Assembly: GCA_000320545.1 (NCBI GenBank)
Contig: ADNK01001148.1
Location: forward strand, 32,501-73,091
Origin: Bigelowiella natans CCMP2755
Lineage: Eukaryota > Cercozoa > Chlorarachniophyceae
Length of the DNA stretch: 40,591 nucleotides
Direction: 5' to 3'
Part shown: in pieces, positions 1-12,700 of the stretch
How positions within the stretch are numbered: the stretch's first letter is position 1
Layout of the letters: each line of letters begins with the position of its first letter
The notes under the pieces: generated by a model
The model's input: only the letters and a program-made list of their open reading frames with translations
What the model was told of the DNA's origin: nothing
Databases searched by the model: none
Made by a program: the position numbers and the translations under genes

Positions 1-871
1 CCTTCGGTTGTGACAAACGCATGACATCCTCAACACAGTGTGGACCACATTAGGGATATCGATATCTGGCCCGCTTGACTCGGGTGGCGTTGGAGAACTT
101 CCTTGAATGTGCGGATCCTCTCTCTCCGCAACTCGTAGCGCTGGCAAATGGAAATCGTAAAATCCGAACTGCAATTTCCCCGCCATTCCCCCGTTTGATT
201 TCGCACCTCTCGCAGTCGTTTGAGAGCGATATTCCAGAGCCCGTTTTGTAACAACAGCAACATGCGTTTAACAATGCAGGGCAGTGTCGGGTGTGCATTG
301 GCTCTGACAATCCTGATAATCTATATCAAGTAATAACACGTGGGGGGGGGGGGGGGGGGGGGGGTACACTGATGAGATGTGTGAGTGCTGCCAATGACTG
401 CCTGTCGTTGAAATCATCCTTCCGTCTACATAACCTTTCTTAATTCGTCGTCGTCATAACAACCACCACCATCGTAGCTATCAGCAAGTTATTGATGTCT
501 GGTATTGTCATGGAAGCATAGCGAAGATGATAGCGCGATCTTATCATTATTATTATTATAATTATTATAATTATTATTATTATTATTATTGCTCTGACAG
601 AACGCCGTGATTGATTCAAGAAGGACATATCGTGTGCGTGGCAGTAGAGGCACTGTCAACTACTTGGGCTTTGGAGTTCAGGTAGTAGTAATAGTAGTAG
701 TAGCGACGTTACTAATAACGCATTTGCTTGTCTCCTCAACTTCCATCAGTTGTAGTTGGCATTAGTCGTTGTCATGGCCATTCATTGTTATCCCCGTTGT
801 TGGTGCTGTCTCCCCTCCTTTCTTGTTCTCTTCGTTCTTCTTCTCGTGGATTTACAATCGCACAAAAACAG
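1..871. other. Left edge, no supported gene; simple repeats
   Basis: No exon could be established here. The stretch holds a 23-nt G run (342-364), an ATT/TAA triplet tract (about 541-592) and scattered GTAGTA and TTC-rich words. Open frames across it are translations of these tracts. It may contain 5' exons or the promoter of the DUF1214 gene, but no splice-consistent exon with protein-like content was found before 872. Confidence 0.5.
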
Positions 872-2305
872 AGTGGGTCTTACGGTGCTCCGGGAGGGCT
901 GAGGACAGTCGATTACAAAGAAGCGAGTGAGTTGAAGATGCAGCCTCATGCAAAAGGCAAGGACGCTGGTAATGCTGCTAGTGGTAAGATTTTGTGTGAT
1001 GAGATATGGATGGCCATTATGGCGGAATCATTCGATTCTTGTCTATATAATGATCCTCAGCAAGATCTTAATCATCATTATCATCATCATCATTATCATC
1101 ATCATCGTCGTCATCGTCGTCGTCGTCATCAACGACTCCACCACCATTATATATCACCCCAGCTCTTGCTTTTATACTCAGGCTCATCTCCATCTTCATC
1201 ATTATCGTCATCATCATCATCATCCTCCTCATCACCAACCATTGAGATCTACATCGTCCCTGAGGGAGAACACCCTCCTCCAGGCATTCCAACCACTAAT
1301 ATACTTCGTTCGAGGCCCCAGCTCAGCGAGGAAGGGCTTTTCATAGTAAGCAGCAGCACTCTGATAGAGCCAATGCATGAATAGCGTATTTCTTGGTAGT
1401 TTTTATGTATTGAAGGTCAGTTGTTGTCATAACACGATGACAACAACGACAAGAAGATTGGCAGAAAGGAGAGAACTCTCTACCAACACAATCATCATCA
1501 CCACCACCACCACCATACCATTACCATCATCGTCGCCATCGTCACCACCAACGCCGCCGTGATTCATTACAGGTGAGACAGACATTTGCTCGTCGATCGA
1601 AGGAGCTTCCCGCGGAATTATCCATTGAAGTAGTGTCTCCCAAGGGCGATACCGCGTCGTCGCCACCGCGAGCATCGCCATCACTATCACCATCAAATCG
1701 TGCACGGGAGAGGAAAGTGCCAGCAGCTGAGAAAGAAGCAGACTCCGGACTAGTCCCCATTCGAAAATTCACTCCAAAGGGTTGTCTTTGCCAGTAGTAG
1801 CAGCAGCAAGAGGAGGAGGAGGAGGAGGAGGAGGAGGACAAATGTTTTCCTTCATCATTTTCTTATTATTATTATTCATCTTGTTGTTGTTGTTGTTGTT
1901 GTTGTTGTTGCTTGTGGCGTGTGGTACACACAGCTTTAGACGCAGGCCTATCAAAGGCTGGCCTTCTCGTCGCCGGGGCGTCCAACATGTTCTCGAGATG
2001 GGCTTCGGGATTTAAGTCTAACCACGTCAACAAACTGCCGCTGTTTGACCAGAAAACATCTGACAGCGTCGGTGGAGATCCGAATATCCGCTACTACCAC
2101 AGCTACTGGGAGATTGGTGAAGATGAGGTATGCTTACACACACACACACACACACACATACACATACACGCAGAAAGAGAGAGAGAGGGAAAGTGAGAGA
2201 GCGAGAGAGTATTCGTAGCTAGGAAGAGAGAATACGGATAGCTACAATTGTCTCGGAATACAAAACATATCCACAGATCTATATTTAGATGATCTCTCTC
2301 CGCCC

Positions 2306-2339
<34 letters not shown>

Positions 2340-3453
2340 GCTGCAGGCGCTCGTCATCGATGCCAAGCCTCCTAAATGCCAAACGTGGAACTTCCAGGTA
2401 GGAAGAGGAAGAAGGGGAGGAGGAGGAGGAGGAGGGGGAGGGGGGGGGGGGGGGGGATGAGAATATATTATTAGATATATAAGGTTGTCGCACGTATAAT
2501 GATAAGATTGAGATGGGTCGGCGTCTATAGCGCGTGTGCATGTTATTGAGTATATTCATCGTACCAAATCACAACCCAGTTGAAAGAATTGAGTGGAAAC
2601 ATGTACGCATTGATTGACACATCATCGTTGCTTCCCTCCACCTCTTCTGGCTCTTCTTCTTCATCTTCATCTTCATCATCTAATCGCCGTGACTCTGCAG
2701 CTCAATAACCATTGGATGGAGTCGCTGGATTATCGATTTCACAACATCCACACCAACAAGTTTCTTGCAAGGTCCTAGAGGTGTGTGTGTGTGTGTTTTA
2801 TGTAATCCCATTGCGAAGTAAACGTTGCCATCGTCCTCACCATTATCATCACATCGTAGGTATCGTAAGGACGGATCTGTAAGAGTCATTGTTTCACACA
2901 GGTAGGCCTCGATTCTGGTCCTGCTGATAGCGGTGTGAAATCGCTCCCGTACTCATGTGGCCCACGCATGTATGCTCTGCAAATGTCAAAGCGGGGTGAT
3001 ATTCTCCGCGACTTGAGTGAGGGGTGATTCTGGTGCGCGTCGTGCCACTGTCGTATCTGTCGTCATCATTTGTAAATGCAGAAGGCCGCAAGGTTCGTCT
3101 TCTTCTTCGCGTTCTCCTTCTTCCGGTGACTTAGAGGAGGGTTTCAATTGGCTATCGACTGTCGGTCACCATTGTGGGACTATGTGCTGGAGATGGGTAA
3201 GTAGTCTAGCCATATGTGAAGAGGATCATTCCTCTTTGCCTCTTACTGCCGCGAGTACGAGGAGTAGTAGTAGTTGTGGTTTCAGCCTTGATGGTGTTGT
3301 TTTGAGAGCTTCCAACAGAGTCATGAATAGCCACTTTGGTAATAACATAACAACTGTTTTTTTTCCAAGGTGAAGCCAGAGGTGCCTGATGCTGCTCTTC
3401 CCCATCCCACTGCGAAGTTGGTTCGATTCTCTCAGTTGGCGGTGATGGAGTGA
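872..3453 (+). CDS. DUF1214-domain protein, spliced, 5' end unresolved
   Basis: The coding part is a chain of exons whose phases all agree: 1573-1780, 1934-2127, 2347-2397, 2701-2771, 2860-2901, 3082-3092 (11-nt micro-exon, least certain), 3135-3196 and 3370-3453 (TGA). Together they give 240 residues. Family-like motifs are ALVIDAKPPKCQTWNFQ, then LNNHWMESLDYRFHNIH, a DGSVRVIVSH strand and NWLSTVGHHCGTMCWRW, in the order expected for the C-terminal half of DUF1214 proteins. An exon at 872-968 (GAPGGLRTVDYKEASE) is probably an upstream part, but the link to 1573 through microsatellite-rich DNA was not resolved. The biochemical function of the family is not established. All introns are GT-AG and carry CAT, GGA, CA and GT tracts. 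This is ordinary host-type coding DNA and sets the left border of the unusual block. Confidence 0.78.
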
Positions 3454-3535
3454 TAAGTAATGACACTTCGACTATTATAGCCATATTTGCATCGTATGTC
3501 TGCTTAGAAGAACATACGATATTGAGCACTGCTAA

Positions 3536-3538
<3 letters not shown>

Positions 3539-3578
<40 letters not shown>

Positions 3579-3598
3579 TTATGTATTTATATATATGC
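3539..3598. repeat. (TA)n microsatellite
   Basis: A TA tract followed by degenerate TATTTATATATATG, 86 nt after the DUF1214 stop codon. Just beyond it the character of the sequence changes from microsatellite-rich host spacer to TGCA/CATG-rich intronless DNA, so it lies near the left border of the virus-like block. Confidence 0.85.
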
Positions 3599-3599
3599 G

Positions 3600-5076
3600 A
3601 GATGGATGTAGTGATGTGATTAAATATTTTCAACAGTCATCCTAATGCAGCTATGTAAAGCCGCGGCTCAGCGCCTATATTGTAGTTGTTTGTTTTCTGC
3701 TGTTTTACGTGCTTCAAAATGCAAAGGCATCTATGCTAGCATCTTCCATCACCTCACAACAAGATAGATTCTTGTTCATTGAACATGGTGCCGTGGATGA
3801 TCACAAGTCATGTTGGATTTCGTCGATCATGCTCATCCACAGTGAATCCGATGATGCTCATTCATGGATGTAGCGCTGTCGTTGATGAAGCATCTGCCGA
3901 CTACCATCTGGATTTTTAGATTGTTTTTGTGCTCAACAAGTGGTTCATTTTGATTGTATGATGGCTCGTCAGCCATTCATGATCATGGCCGTGAAAATTT
4001 GAAATTGAAATGCAAAATTCATTGCAAAATCAGTTGCACAACCAGCTAGCCAGGTCGAACCTGCAACGAATTTTGTGTTTGAGCAGGCGCGCAAGCTTTT
4101 GAAGGCGATTCACATTTGAAGCTTCGACGTGCAGTGAGAAAGTGAGCATGTGTGTTCGCGCACGAACAAGCGGGGATTTTTCGTGCACATGTGTGGTCGT
4201 CAGTGCATGCGCGCACGCAGGATCACATGCGCTTGCACATTCAAAATGCCGCTGTGGCGCTGCACATTGCGTGTAACTCTCATCAAACTTCGCTCTTGCT
4301 AGCTAACGCTGCATTTTCGGCAGCAACAGCATTTTTGGCCAGGGACACGTTGTTGGTCGTTTTTTGCGGCCAAAATTTGGATTTTGACGCTCGGCCAAGC
4401 TAGCCAAGTTGCAGATGCGTTCTGTGATCACGTTGATCAATCCGAAGCGCTGCGCGCACGCGTGCAACTCACCTTCTGCTCTGCAGCCAACGCAACGTTG
4501 CCGGGTTTGACCTGCTAGCTTGGTCGTTGCATGGATGCAAAGCTAGAAAGTGCATTTTGAAGCTGCTTGCTGCAAACCAGCATGGTGTTAGCTGCACAAC
4601 TCGCTCAGAAGCACAACATTGAATCGTGACAATGCATGCAAGTGAATCGCGCAAATCGGAGATCAAGATGGTTGGGTTCATGTTTCCACAGTTTTCACGT
4701 GAACATGAATGAAAGCAACAGCAATGAAATCGGATTTCCAGCATGATTTGATGACAATTTGATCCAGGATGCGTGAGCTACCGCTGACACATTGCATGCC
4801 AGCATGCACAAAAAAATTTCCGTTTTCAAGCTGCGGTGCATGATGACGTGATTGATCACCGTGGAATTGCGGACAACTTGATCACACCACCTCATCGGCA
4901 CATCACGCTCGTCATGAATGTGCATGTTGTGCAAATGGAGCAAAAAGTTCACATGTGCGCATGTGTGCAAGGGTTCATCAGCTTGCATTGCACAAATCAC
5001 CGAGCCACGCTCTTCAAACATCAATCTGCGATCGAAAGGACAGCAAACAATGAAACCCAATTTGCCAAAACCGTGA
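3600..5076. other. TGCA/CATG-rich spacer, no confident gene
   Basis: Dense in palindromic words such as TGCA, CATG, GCGC and GATCA, unlike the DUF1214 or POR regions. The longest frames (for example 4469-4744 and 4695-5201 on the - strand) show no domain I recognise, and neighbouring frames are equally open. It resembles 34.3-35.0 kb in style. It could be decayed viral DNA; no RNA gene or terminal repeat was recognised. Confidence 0.4.
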
Positions 5077-5541
5077 TCAATCTGGATTTTCATCATCAAC
5101 AACTTCCGCACATGTTTGGGGAGCGGACGGATCCTCTTTGCTTCCAAATCCGAGTGTGTTCGACATGACTCGTTTTGCAGTGAACATTCGCGCCTTCTCA
5201 CTCTGATCTTTTGTCCCTGCTGTCACAGCACTTCCTGCTCCATGATCTTTTGCCTCTGTTTGCACAACACTTTCTGTCACAACAGGAGTTCCGTTGCCGT
5301 TTGCCGGTGGATCACTTGCAGCAGACCACCAGCAAAAGCAGCAAGGGCACTGATCCTCGCAATGAGTGTCTCTTTCGGATTCATCACAAATCCAGCAGCA
5401 GCACCAGAGCCACCCGCAGAACTCGTCGCTGCAGCAGCAACAATCGCCACAATCAATGACATCACTGAAGAAGAGGGAAAACGAAAGCATGGTCATGACG
5501 AGAGAAATGCAGAGGATGGAGATGCCCCATTCTTCGAACAC
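5077..5541 (-). pseudogene. Frameshifted two-helix membrane protein relic
   Basis: Three stretches of protein-like sequence follow each other on the - strand but in different frames. The frame ending at 5077 starts with a hydrophobic segment (ISILCISLVMTMLSFSLFF) and finishes with a soluble tail ending AEVVDDENPD. Between them that frame becomes a run of Cys and Trp, while the adjacent frame (5465-5277) reads a clean Ala/Gly-rich helix and NPKETLIARISALAAFAGG. Two compensating indels, or sequencing errors, would explain this. No family was recognised and no in-frame ATG opens the first segment. The call rests only on frame-switching coding character. Confidence 0.35.
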
Positions 5542-5549
5542 CCATCATT

Positions 5550-6420
5550 GACGCGACAACTCATCCAAGCACGCAGTTTGATTGGAGCTGGGGGTGCTCC
5601 TGGGAAAAATGGGGCCTGGCTCCCCTCTTTGCATGGAAAGAAGCAGCTGCAATGCGCTGTTCCTCCTTCTTGTTCTTCTCATGTTTTCCGCCGAATGGTG
5701 GGAGTTCATTTGGATCATTTGAATTCCATGAATTGAGGCTTGCAAATGCAGGCGTAGCAGCAGCACCATGAATCACGCATTGGATGATGATGTTGCACGA
5801 CGTTCCTTCATGCTGATCCATTGCATCCATCAGGTGGCTACATCGACGGAAACAGAATGTCACATTGCCTCCAAAAAAGGCAACAATTTGAAGAAGGTTC
5901 TCTCAAGATCGCGCTTCCCTCTCGGTCGTCATCAGTCGGTTTGTGTCGTCGTCATTGCGCGATCCAGTCCAGCAGTGTGGCAGCAAATCAGCTTTCGCTG
6001 TCATTCAAATTTCTCTGCAATTTCGCATTCTGGCATCGCAGCGCGTGCCAGCACATGCTGGCGTGACTGGAATGCTGGAATGCACTGACGGAAAGCATGA
6101 TGCACGCGCTCAGTTTGTCAGCTGCAACGTGGATGTCTTGATGAGCTTTCAGTGGCTTCGCTTGCTAGCGTCTAGAGCGTGCTCTCTCTGGCTCTCTGAA
6201 TCAGCTGTTGACAGGGAGATGCTTTCCAACTGTTGCTTGGAACGGTCGGTCTTGCTTTTCAATGAATCTGAATGTGTGGAATGTTCCATGCACTCTTTTT
6301 TTCTGTCTTTGCTCTTTCCAGTGTCAATGACAATGCACTGGTGGGACATTGCATGGAGCCTGTCTCGAACAACAACCACGCCGTCCAACTAGATGCTGAG
6401 AAATGACGCGGATGATGAGG
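5550..6420. other. TGCA-rich stretch with small unassigned ORFs
   Basis: Several short frames occur on both strands: 5561-5863 on the - strand, with a charged KHEKNKKEEQ segment, and 6149-6388 on the - strand, with a Ser/Lys-rich tail. None matches a family I know and no start is preferred. The base style continues that of 3.6-5.1 kb. Confidence 0.3.
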
Positions 6421-6467
6421 CCATGTCTGTGCGTCCATCGCGAGCTTCCAGAGCGTGACAATCTGTC

Positions 6468-7361
6468 GTGTGGTCGGTCGCGGTCTCGCGGGACGGGCAG
6501 ACGGTCGTTTCGGGGTCAGTGGACAAGACCATCAGAGTGTGGGACATCAAATCCCCAGGGGGGGGAACATGCACCAAGACGCTCACGGGGCATTCAAGTC
6601 ATGTGTGCTCGGTCGCGATCTCGCGGGACGGGCAGACGGTCGTTTCGGGTTCGGGTGACAACACCATCAAAGTGTGGGATGTCTCCTCAGAATCATGCAC
6701 CAAGACGCTCACAGGGCATTCCAATGATGTGAGATCGGTCGCGGTCTGCCGGGACGGGCAGACGGTCGTTTCGGGGTCGGATGACAAGACCATCAAAGTG
6801 TGGGATCTTGCCAAAGGAACATGCACCAAGACGCTCACGGGGCATTCTCATCGTGTGCACTCGGTCGCGGTCTCGAGGGACGGGCAGACGGTTGTTTCGG
6901 GGTCGTGGGACAAGACCATCAAAGTGTGGGACCTTGCCTCAGGAACGTGCACCAAGACGCTCACGGGGCATTCTCGCAATGTGTCATCGGTCGCGGTCTC
7001 GCGGGACGGGCAGACGGTCGTTTCGGGGTCAGGGGACAAGACCATCAAAGTGTGGGATGTCAAGTCCCCAGGTGGGGGAACGTGCACCAAGACGATCACG
7101 GGGCATTCTGGTGAGGTGTGCTCGGTCGCGGTCTCGCGGGACGGGCAGACGGTCGTTTCGGGGTCGAATGACAAGACCATCAAAGTGTGGGATGTCTCCA
7201 CAGGAACGTGCACCAAGACGCTCACGGGGCATTCTCAGGGCATGGGCTCGGTCGCGGTCTCGCGGGACGGGCAGACGGTCGTTTCGGGGTCGGATGACAA
7301 CACCGTCAGAGTGTGGCGGCGGCAAAAGCGCCGGCCCACAGCGGCCAACGGCGGCGGCTGA
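6468..7361 (+). CDS. WD40-repeat protein, seven near-identical blades, start broken
   Basis: Seven WD40 units of about 40 residues fill the frame, each of the type SVAVSRDGQTVVSGS-x-DKTIKVWD-xx-GTCTKTLTGHS. Seven blades are enough to close one beta-propeller, a protein-interaction scaffold. The units are almost identical; differences sit at the residues after GHS, the residue before D in GSxD, and the loop before GTCTK (two units carry a KSPGG insert). No ATG precedes the first blade in frame: a TGA lies at 6456-6458, and an in-frame ATG at 6423 is upstream of it. At the 3' end the last blade stops after VRVW and runs into a GGC/GGCTGA-rich tail, suggesting a truncated end at about 7316. No intron signals interrupt it. 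It is probably a fragment or young pseudogene of a fast-evolving WD40 gene in the virus-like DNA. Confidence 0.62.
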   Translation: MWSVAVSRDGQTVVSGSVDKTIRVWDIKSPGGGTCTKTLTGHSSHVCSVAISRDGQTVVSGSGDNTIKVWDVSSESCTKTLTGHSNDVRSVAVCRDGQTVVSGSDDKTIKVWDLAKGTCTKTLTGHSHRVHSVAVSRDGQTVVSGSWDKTIKVWDLASGTCTKTLTGHSRNVSSVAVSRDGQTVVSGSGDKTIKVWDVKSPGGGTCTKTITGHSGEVCSVAVSRDGQTVVSGSNDKTIKVWDVSTGTCTKTLTGHSQGMGSVAVSRDGQTVVSGSDDNTVRVWRRQKRRPTAANGGG

Positions 7362-7410
7362 TGGTGGCTGATGACGACGGCCAACAGCGGCTGACGGCTG
7401 GCTAGTTGTG
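7316..7410. repeat. GGC/GGCTGA-rich minisatellite at the left duplication border
   Basis: Degenerate copies of CGGCTGATGG, CGGCCAACAG and CGGCTGACGG lie between the last WD40 blade and the duplicated unit. The first bases shared by both unit copies (CGGCTGACGGCTGG, 7388 and 21835) lie inside this tract, so it may have supplied homology for the rearrangement. Confidence 0.6.
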
Positions 7411-8400
7411 ATGTCATGATTGCGAGGCGTTGACCGAGTGAGTAGCTCGCGAGGTTGTGTTGGCGGGTGGGTGGGTGGTCTGCATGGGAGAGAAAGAATT
7501 GGCAAGACGAGGCAAAACTGATGCTTTTGAGAATGCCTCTGCTTCACAGCTTGATGAGACACACTGCATGGCAACCTCACGTTTTTCAACTGTTGACGTT
7601 CATGATGATGCTTTTGATTTGATCAGAATCACAAGTGTTTCTTCATGTTGATCAGCAGAACGCAGCACGAGCACTTGTGGACTGCCGAATGCATGGAGAA
7701 ATGGTTCGCATGCGCGCATTTGCGCATCACCCATGCACAATGCACGCCTCTGACCACGATGTGCAACAACAACAACAAGACAAAAACGGCGAATCATGGA
7801 ATCATGAAATGGGTCACAATTTCATGAATCATGCTTGTGCGCTGGAGCTTTGCATGCAGCATTGTCATTGCATGGTGAACATTGGTGACGCTCTGACACA
7901 CACGTGTTGCATTTCCATCTGCACATCACACATGGTGTTGCGACTGGCACTCTTGAGACAAGCCTGCATGGCTGGCCCAGTTCATGCATGCATGGCACGT
8001 CAGTGCTTGCCAGCTGGCTGGCTAGCCAGAGTGGATGATTGCTACATTGCACATTGCACGCCCATGCTGGACACAGACACACCAAACCATGCTTGTCATG
8101 ATGTGCGGAACCTCAGTTTCAATCGTTTCCTCCCTTTTTTTCTTTTTGATTCTGCAGGATGCTTTGGGAACCGAAGCTTCTTTCTCCAAGCTTCACGGAA
8201 AGTTGAGGTTTTGAGAGCTAGCAGAGAGAGGGAGGGAAAGAAGAGCTTGATGAGAGAGGGAGAGCCAGAACAATGAACAATGAACAATGAAGAAAGCGTT
8301 GATCAAAACTACATGCGCCAGAACCACATGGGAGACAGGCATTTGCACGCAGCAGAGCCAGAGATGAGCCGGATGGCCCATTGAAGTCTGCGAGCAACTT
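7411..8400. other. Conserved TGCA-rich leader of the duplicated unit
   Basis: No supported gene. A 213-codon frame (7635-8276, +) is open in both copies with a single residue change, but it starts on GTG and its translation is Cys/His/Met-rich without domain character. The whole region is nearly identical between copies, so conservation of the frame is not evidence for coding. It includes an AT-GAACA triple repeat (about 8270-8292). Confidence 0.45.
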
Positions 8401-8489
8401 TTTATTCCTAGTCGCACAGGATGGAATCGCAAGACAAAGCGGATATCGCCCCTTTTGTACCCCATACGACATGCGACGACTACGCAATA

Positions 8490-8604
8490 CGGACAAATTC
8501 TATAAATTTGCAAGTCTCGGGTTAACGCAATACTGGCAAATTCTAGAATTTGCAAGTCTCGGGTTAACGCAATACTGGCAAATTCTAGAATTTGCAAGTC
8601 TCGA
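8490..8604. promoter_or_regulatory. Three 42-bp repeats carrying heat-shock-element-like palindromes
   Basis: Three direct repeats with a 42-nt period. The second and third contain the perfect 18-nt palindrome GCAAATTCTAGAATTTGC, whose core TTCTAGAA matches the heat-shock factor consensus nTTCnnGAAn. The first copy is degenerate (TTCTATAAATTT). They sit about 0.7 kb upstream of the receptor start codon at 9309 and are preserved in copy 2. A role in transcription is inferred from the palindrome and position only. Confidence 0.45.
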
Positions 8605-8971
8605 ATCAAAATTCGGCTTCAGGATGATACTTGAGACACGGTAGAAAATCATATCGCTCTGTAATTTCGCTAATAAATTGTTTTTAGCTTGTTATTTCCT
8701 GGATTAGATCTACCTCGTACCTCAAGATGTTGCCGTGAACAATTGTTTATTAGATGAATTTACCAGGGAAACATACCCGATAAAATTATTTTTACAAAAA
8801 ATTAATAATGATTTTTACGGCTTTTACGACAGGACGGTTTCAATGAATCCGCAAATGCCCTGCATTTTATCTCAAGAAGACAACCATTTTCTGTCCCCTT
8901 ATTTTCTTCTTGAAGCCTCTCGCCTTGGAATTCCACACCTCCCTGCCCGCTACTCCTCTCCCGACCCTAAT

Positions 8972-8974
<3 letters not shown>

Positions 8975-9029
<55 letters not shown>
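8975..9029. repeat. (CT)n microsatellite
   Basis: A pure CT tract upstream of the receptor gene, shorter in copy 2 (23422-23462). It could be part of a polypyrimidine promoter or an unrecognised 5' intron end, since CACTTTCTCTGCAG follows it and could serve as a splice acceptor. Confidence 0.85.
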
Positions 9030-9032
<3 letters not shown>

Positions 9033-9308
9033 TTCTCTGCAGCTTGCCAATTTCAGATGAAGAAGGTGAAGATGAATAGTATTGTTTTTTTTCTTTTGGG
9101 AAATGGCATGTGTTTTCTTCTTGTCATTGATTTTTATAAAAACCTATTTTCTTGTTCACTGTGTTCCTCCCTAACCCTCCTCTATTAGAGAGAAACAGTT
9201 TGTGGTTACAAGAAAAAGACATTTTGTCGATCGATGTATCCATGCTCATATCGTATTTAAATGACATTTCCGTGTGCGCCAGGTAGGTAAGTAGACCAGG
9301 CCCATAAG

Positions 9309-9607
9309 ATGAGGATCTTCCTTCCCAAGCCCTCCTTCCTCCTGCTACTCCTGCTACTTCCTCAGCTCGTGGTACCTACAAAAGAACGTACTCCATTCTC
9401 TCTCCTCTTCTTCTTCCCTCAGGCGCAAAAAAAATAGGGGGGGGGGAGGGGAGGGATATCATAAACTACTAAGCCAAATTGTTATACGGTGCCTGCGTTT
9501 CCTATTATCTCATGATGATTCAAGTGAGTTTGAGCCGCATTTGCGTATACCTGTTCCTCCAACACAATCCAACCAAGTGAGCTGAGCCGCGGTTCATCAT
9601 GTGTGTG

Positions 9608-9644
<37 letters not shown>

Positions 9645-9650
9645 ACGTGA

Positions 9651-9694
<44 letters not shown>

Positions 9695-9718
9695 ACGTGA
9701 GTATATGTGTACACGTGA

Positions 9719-9758
<40 letters not shown>

Positions 9759-12700
9759 CGTATCCCACCGCCGAGCTAAGCTGTGAATATTCTCTGATGC
9801 TCAGCAAGCCACAATTTCCGATGGCCAAGAAAGTCACGACGTCCTTCATAGTGGATTGGAAGACCTTACAACGATCTCGGATGGATCACGAGGTATGGGT
9901 CGTGATAAAGGTACACGCAAAGCGGCATGGATCTTGACGAATCTGGACTCTTCAGCGACCCAGTCTTCCATGATTGCTTGGGGAGGAGAATGCTGGAGGT
10001 CGAAAGGCGGTGACCTAACGTGTGTAAAGGATGCAATGAAATCCAAGAGGTTTCAGAAAATCTATTCTACTGAAAGTGCATTCGCAGCGGTCACGTCGAA
10101 CGGTAGTGTTGTCACCTGGGGAGATGATTCCTCTGGCGGTGACTCCAGGACCATACAATCCGCGCTGGCAGCAGGCAGGATCCAGACTATCTATTCCACT
10201 TCGACAGCATTCGCAGCGGTCACGTCGAACGGTAGCGTCGTCACCTGGGGAAGTTCTGGCTACGGCGGCGACTCGAAGACCGTGCAATCCGCGTTGACAG
10301 AAGGCAGGATCCAGACCATCCATTCTACTAACACAGCATTCGCAGCGGTCACGTCGAACGGTAGCGTGGTCACCTGGGGAAGTTCTAGTAACGGCGGCAA
10401 CTCCAAGACCGTGCAAGCCGCCTTGGCTGCAGCTAGGGTGCAGACCATCCATTCTACTAACACAGCATTCGCAGCGGTCACGTCGAACGGTAGCGTGGTC
10501 ACCTGGGGAGATTCTAGCTACGGTGGCAACTCGAAGACCGTGCAATCCGCCTTGGCATTAGGTAGGGTCCAGACCATCTATTCTACAACAAAAGCATTCG
10601 CAGCGGTCACGACGAACGGTAGCGTGGTCACCTGGGGAGATTCTAGCTACGGTGGCAACTCTAAGACCGTGCAATCCGCGTTGGCGGTAAGCAGGGTCCA
10701 GACCATCCATTCTAATAGATACGCATTCGCAGCGGTCACGACGAACGGTAGCGTGGTCACCTGGGGAAGTTCCATCTACGCCGGCAACTCGAAGACCGTG
10801 CAAGCCGCCTTGGCAGTAGGTAGGGTCCAGACCATCTATTCTAATGAATACGCATTCGCAGTGGTCACGACGAACGGTAGCGTGGTCACCTGGGGAGGTT
10901 CTCACTACGGCGGCAACTCTAAGACCGTGCAATCCGCCTTGGTAGAAGGTGGGGTCCAGACCATCCGTTCCACTAAGCAAGCATTCGCAGCGGTCACGAC
11001 GAAAAGTAGCGTCATCACCTGGGGAGGTTCTAGCTACGGCGGCAACTCTAAGACCGTGCAATCCGCCTTGGTAGAAGGTGGGGTCCAGACCATCCGTTCC
11101 ACTAAGCAAGCATTCGCAGCGGTCACGACGAACGGTAGCGTGATCACCTGGGGAGGTTCTAGCTACGGCGGCGACTCCAGGACCGTGCAAGCCGCCTTGG
11201 CTGCAGCTGGGGTGCAGACCATCTTTTCTACTTCTGAAGGTGCATTCGCAGCGGTCACGACGAACGGTAGCGTGGTTGCTTGGGGCCATGAGGATGTGTG
11301 TGGTGGTGTCCTACCAAACATGACATCCACAGATGTCAGGGCAGTTCATTCTACGTCTAGGGCATTTGCAGCAGTGACTTTCGAGAACATTGTGATCACA
11401 TGGGGACATTTTAGCTACGGTGGCAACTCCAGGACCGTGCAATCCGCGTTGGTAGAAGGTGGGGTCCAGACCATCCATTCCACTAAGCAAGCATTCGCAG
11501 CGGTCACGACGAACGGTAGCGTGGTCACCTGGGGAAGTTCCATCTACGCCGGCGACTCGAAGACCGTGCAAGCCGCCTTGGCAGTAGGTAGGGTCCAGAC
11601 CATCTATTCTAATGAATACGCATTCGCAGCGGTCACGTCAGACGGTAGCGTGGTCACCTGGGGACGTTCTCACTACGGCGGCAACTCTAAGACCGTGCAA
11701 TCCGCCTTGGCAGTAGGCAGGATCCAGACCATCTATTCTACTTGGCAAGCATTCGCAGCGGTCACGTCGAACGGTAGCGTGGTCGCTTGGGGAAGTTCTA
11801 GCACTGGCGGCAACTCCAGGACCGTGCAAGCCGCGCTGGCAACAGGTAAGGTCCAGACCATCTATTCTACTAAGCAAGCATTCGCAGCGGTCACGTCGAA
11901 CGGTAGCGTGGTCACCTGGGGAAGTTCTAGTAACGGCGGCAACTCCAAGACCGTGCAAGCCGCCTTGGCTGCAGCTAGGGTCCAGACCATCTATTCTACA
12001 ACAAAAGCATTCGCAGCGGTCACGACGAACGGTAGCGTGGTCACCTGGGGAGATTCTAGCTACGGTGGCAACTCGAAGACCGTGCAATCCGCCTTGGCAT
12101 TAGGTAGGGTCCAGACCATCTATTCTACAACAAAAGCATTCGCAGCGGTCACGACGAACGGTAGCGTGGTCACCTGGGGAGATTCTAGCTACGGTGGCAA
12201 CTCTAAGACCGTGCAATCCGCGTTGGCGGTAAGCAGGGTCCAGACCATCCATTCTAATAAATACGCATTTGCAGCGGTCACCTCGAACAGCATCGTGATC
12301 ACCTGGGGATATTCTAAATCTGGCGGCGACTCCAGGACCGTGCAAGCGGATTTGGCAACGGGCAAGATTGAGGCGATCTATTCCAACGGTGGGGAAAACA
12401 GTGGGCCTAACAACAATTTCCACGGCGGGGCTTTTACAGCGTTGTTATCTGATGGAAAATTGGTGACCTGGGGGGGTATCAAATACTATGGTGGTAGCGT
12501 AAATTTGAAGACCAGCACCGGCGCAAGCATTGTTTCTACTGATTGTGCTTTCGTTGCATATGGAGCAAAAACAAGTTCTCCAACGATGAGCCCAAGCACT
12601 ATGAGTCCTACGTCAAGTCCTAGCACTAGCATCCCTTCTGCAAGCCCCTCAACGATGAGTCCAAGTACTAACACCCCATCTGCAAGTCCAAGTACTAACA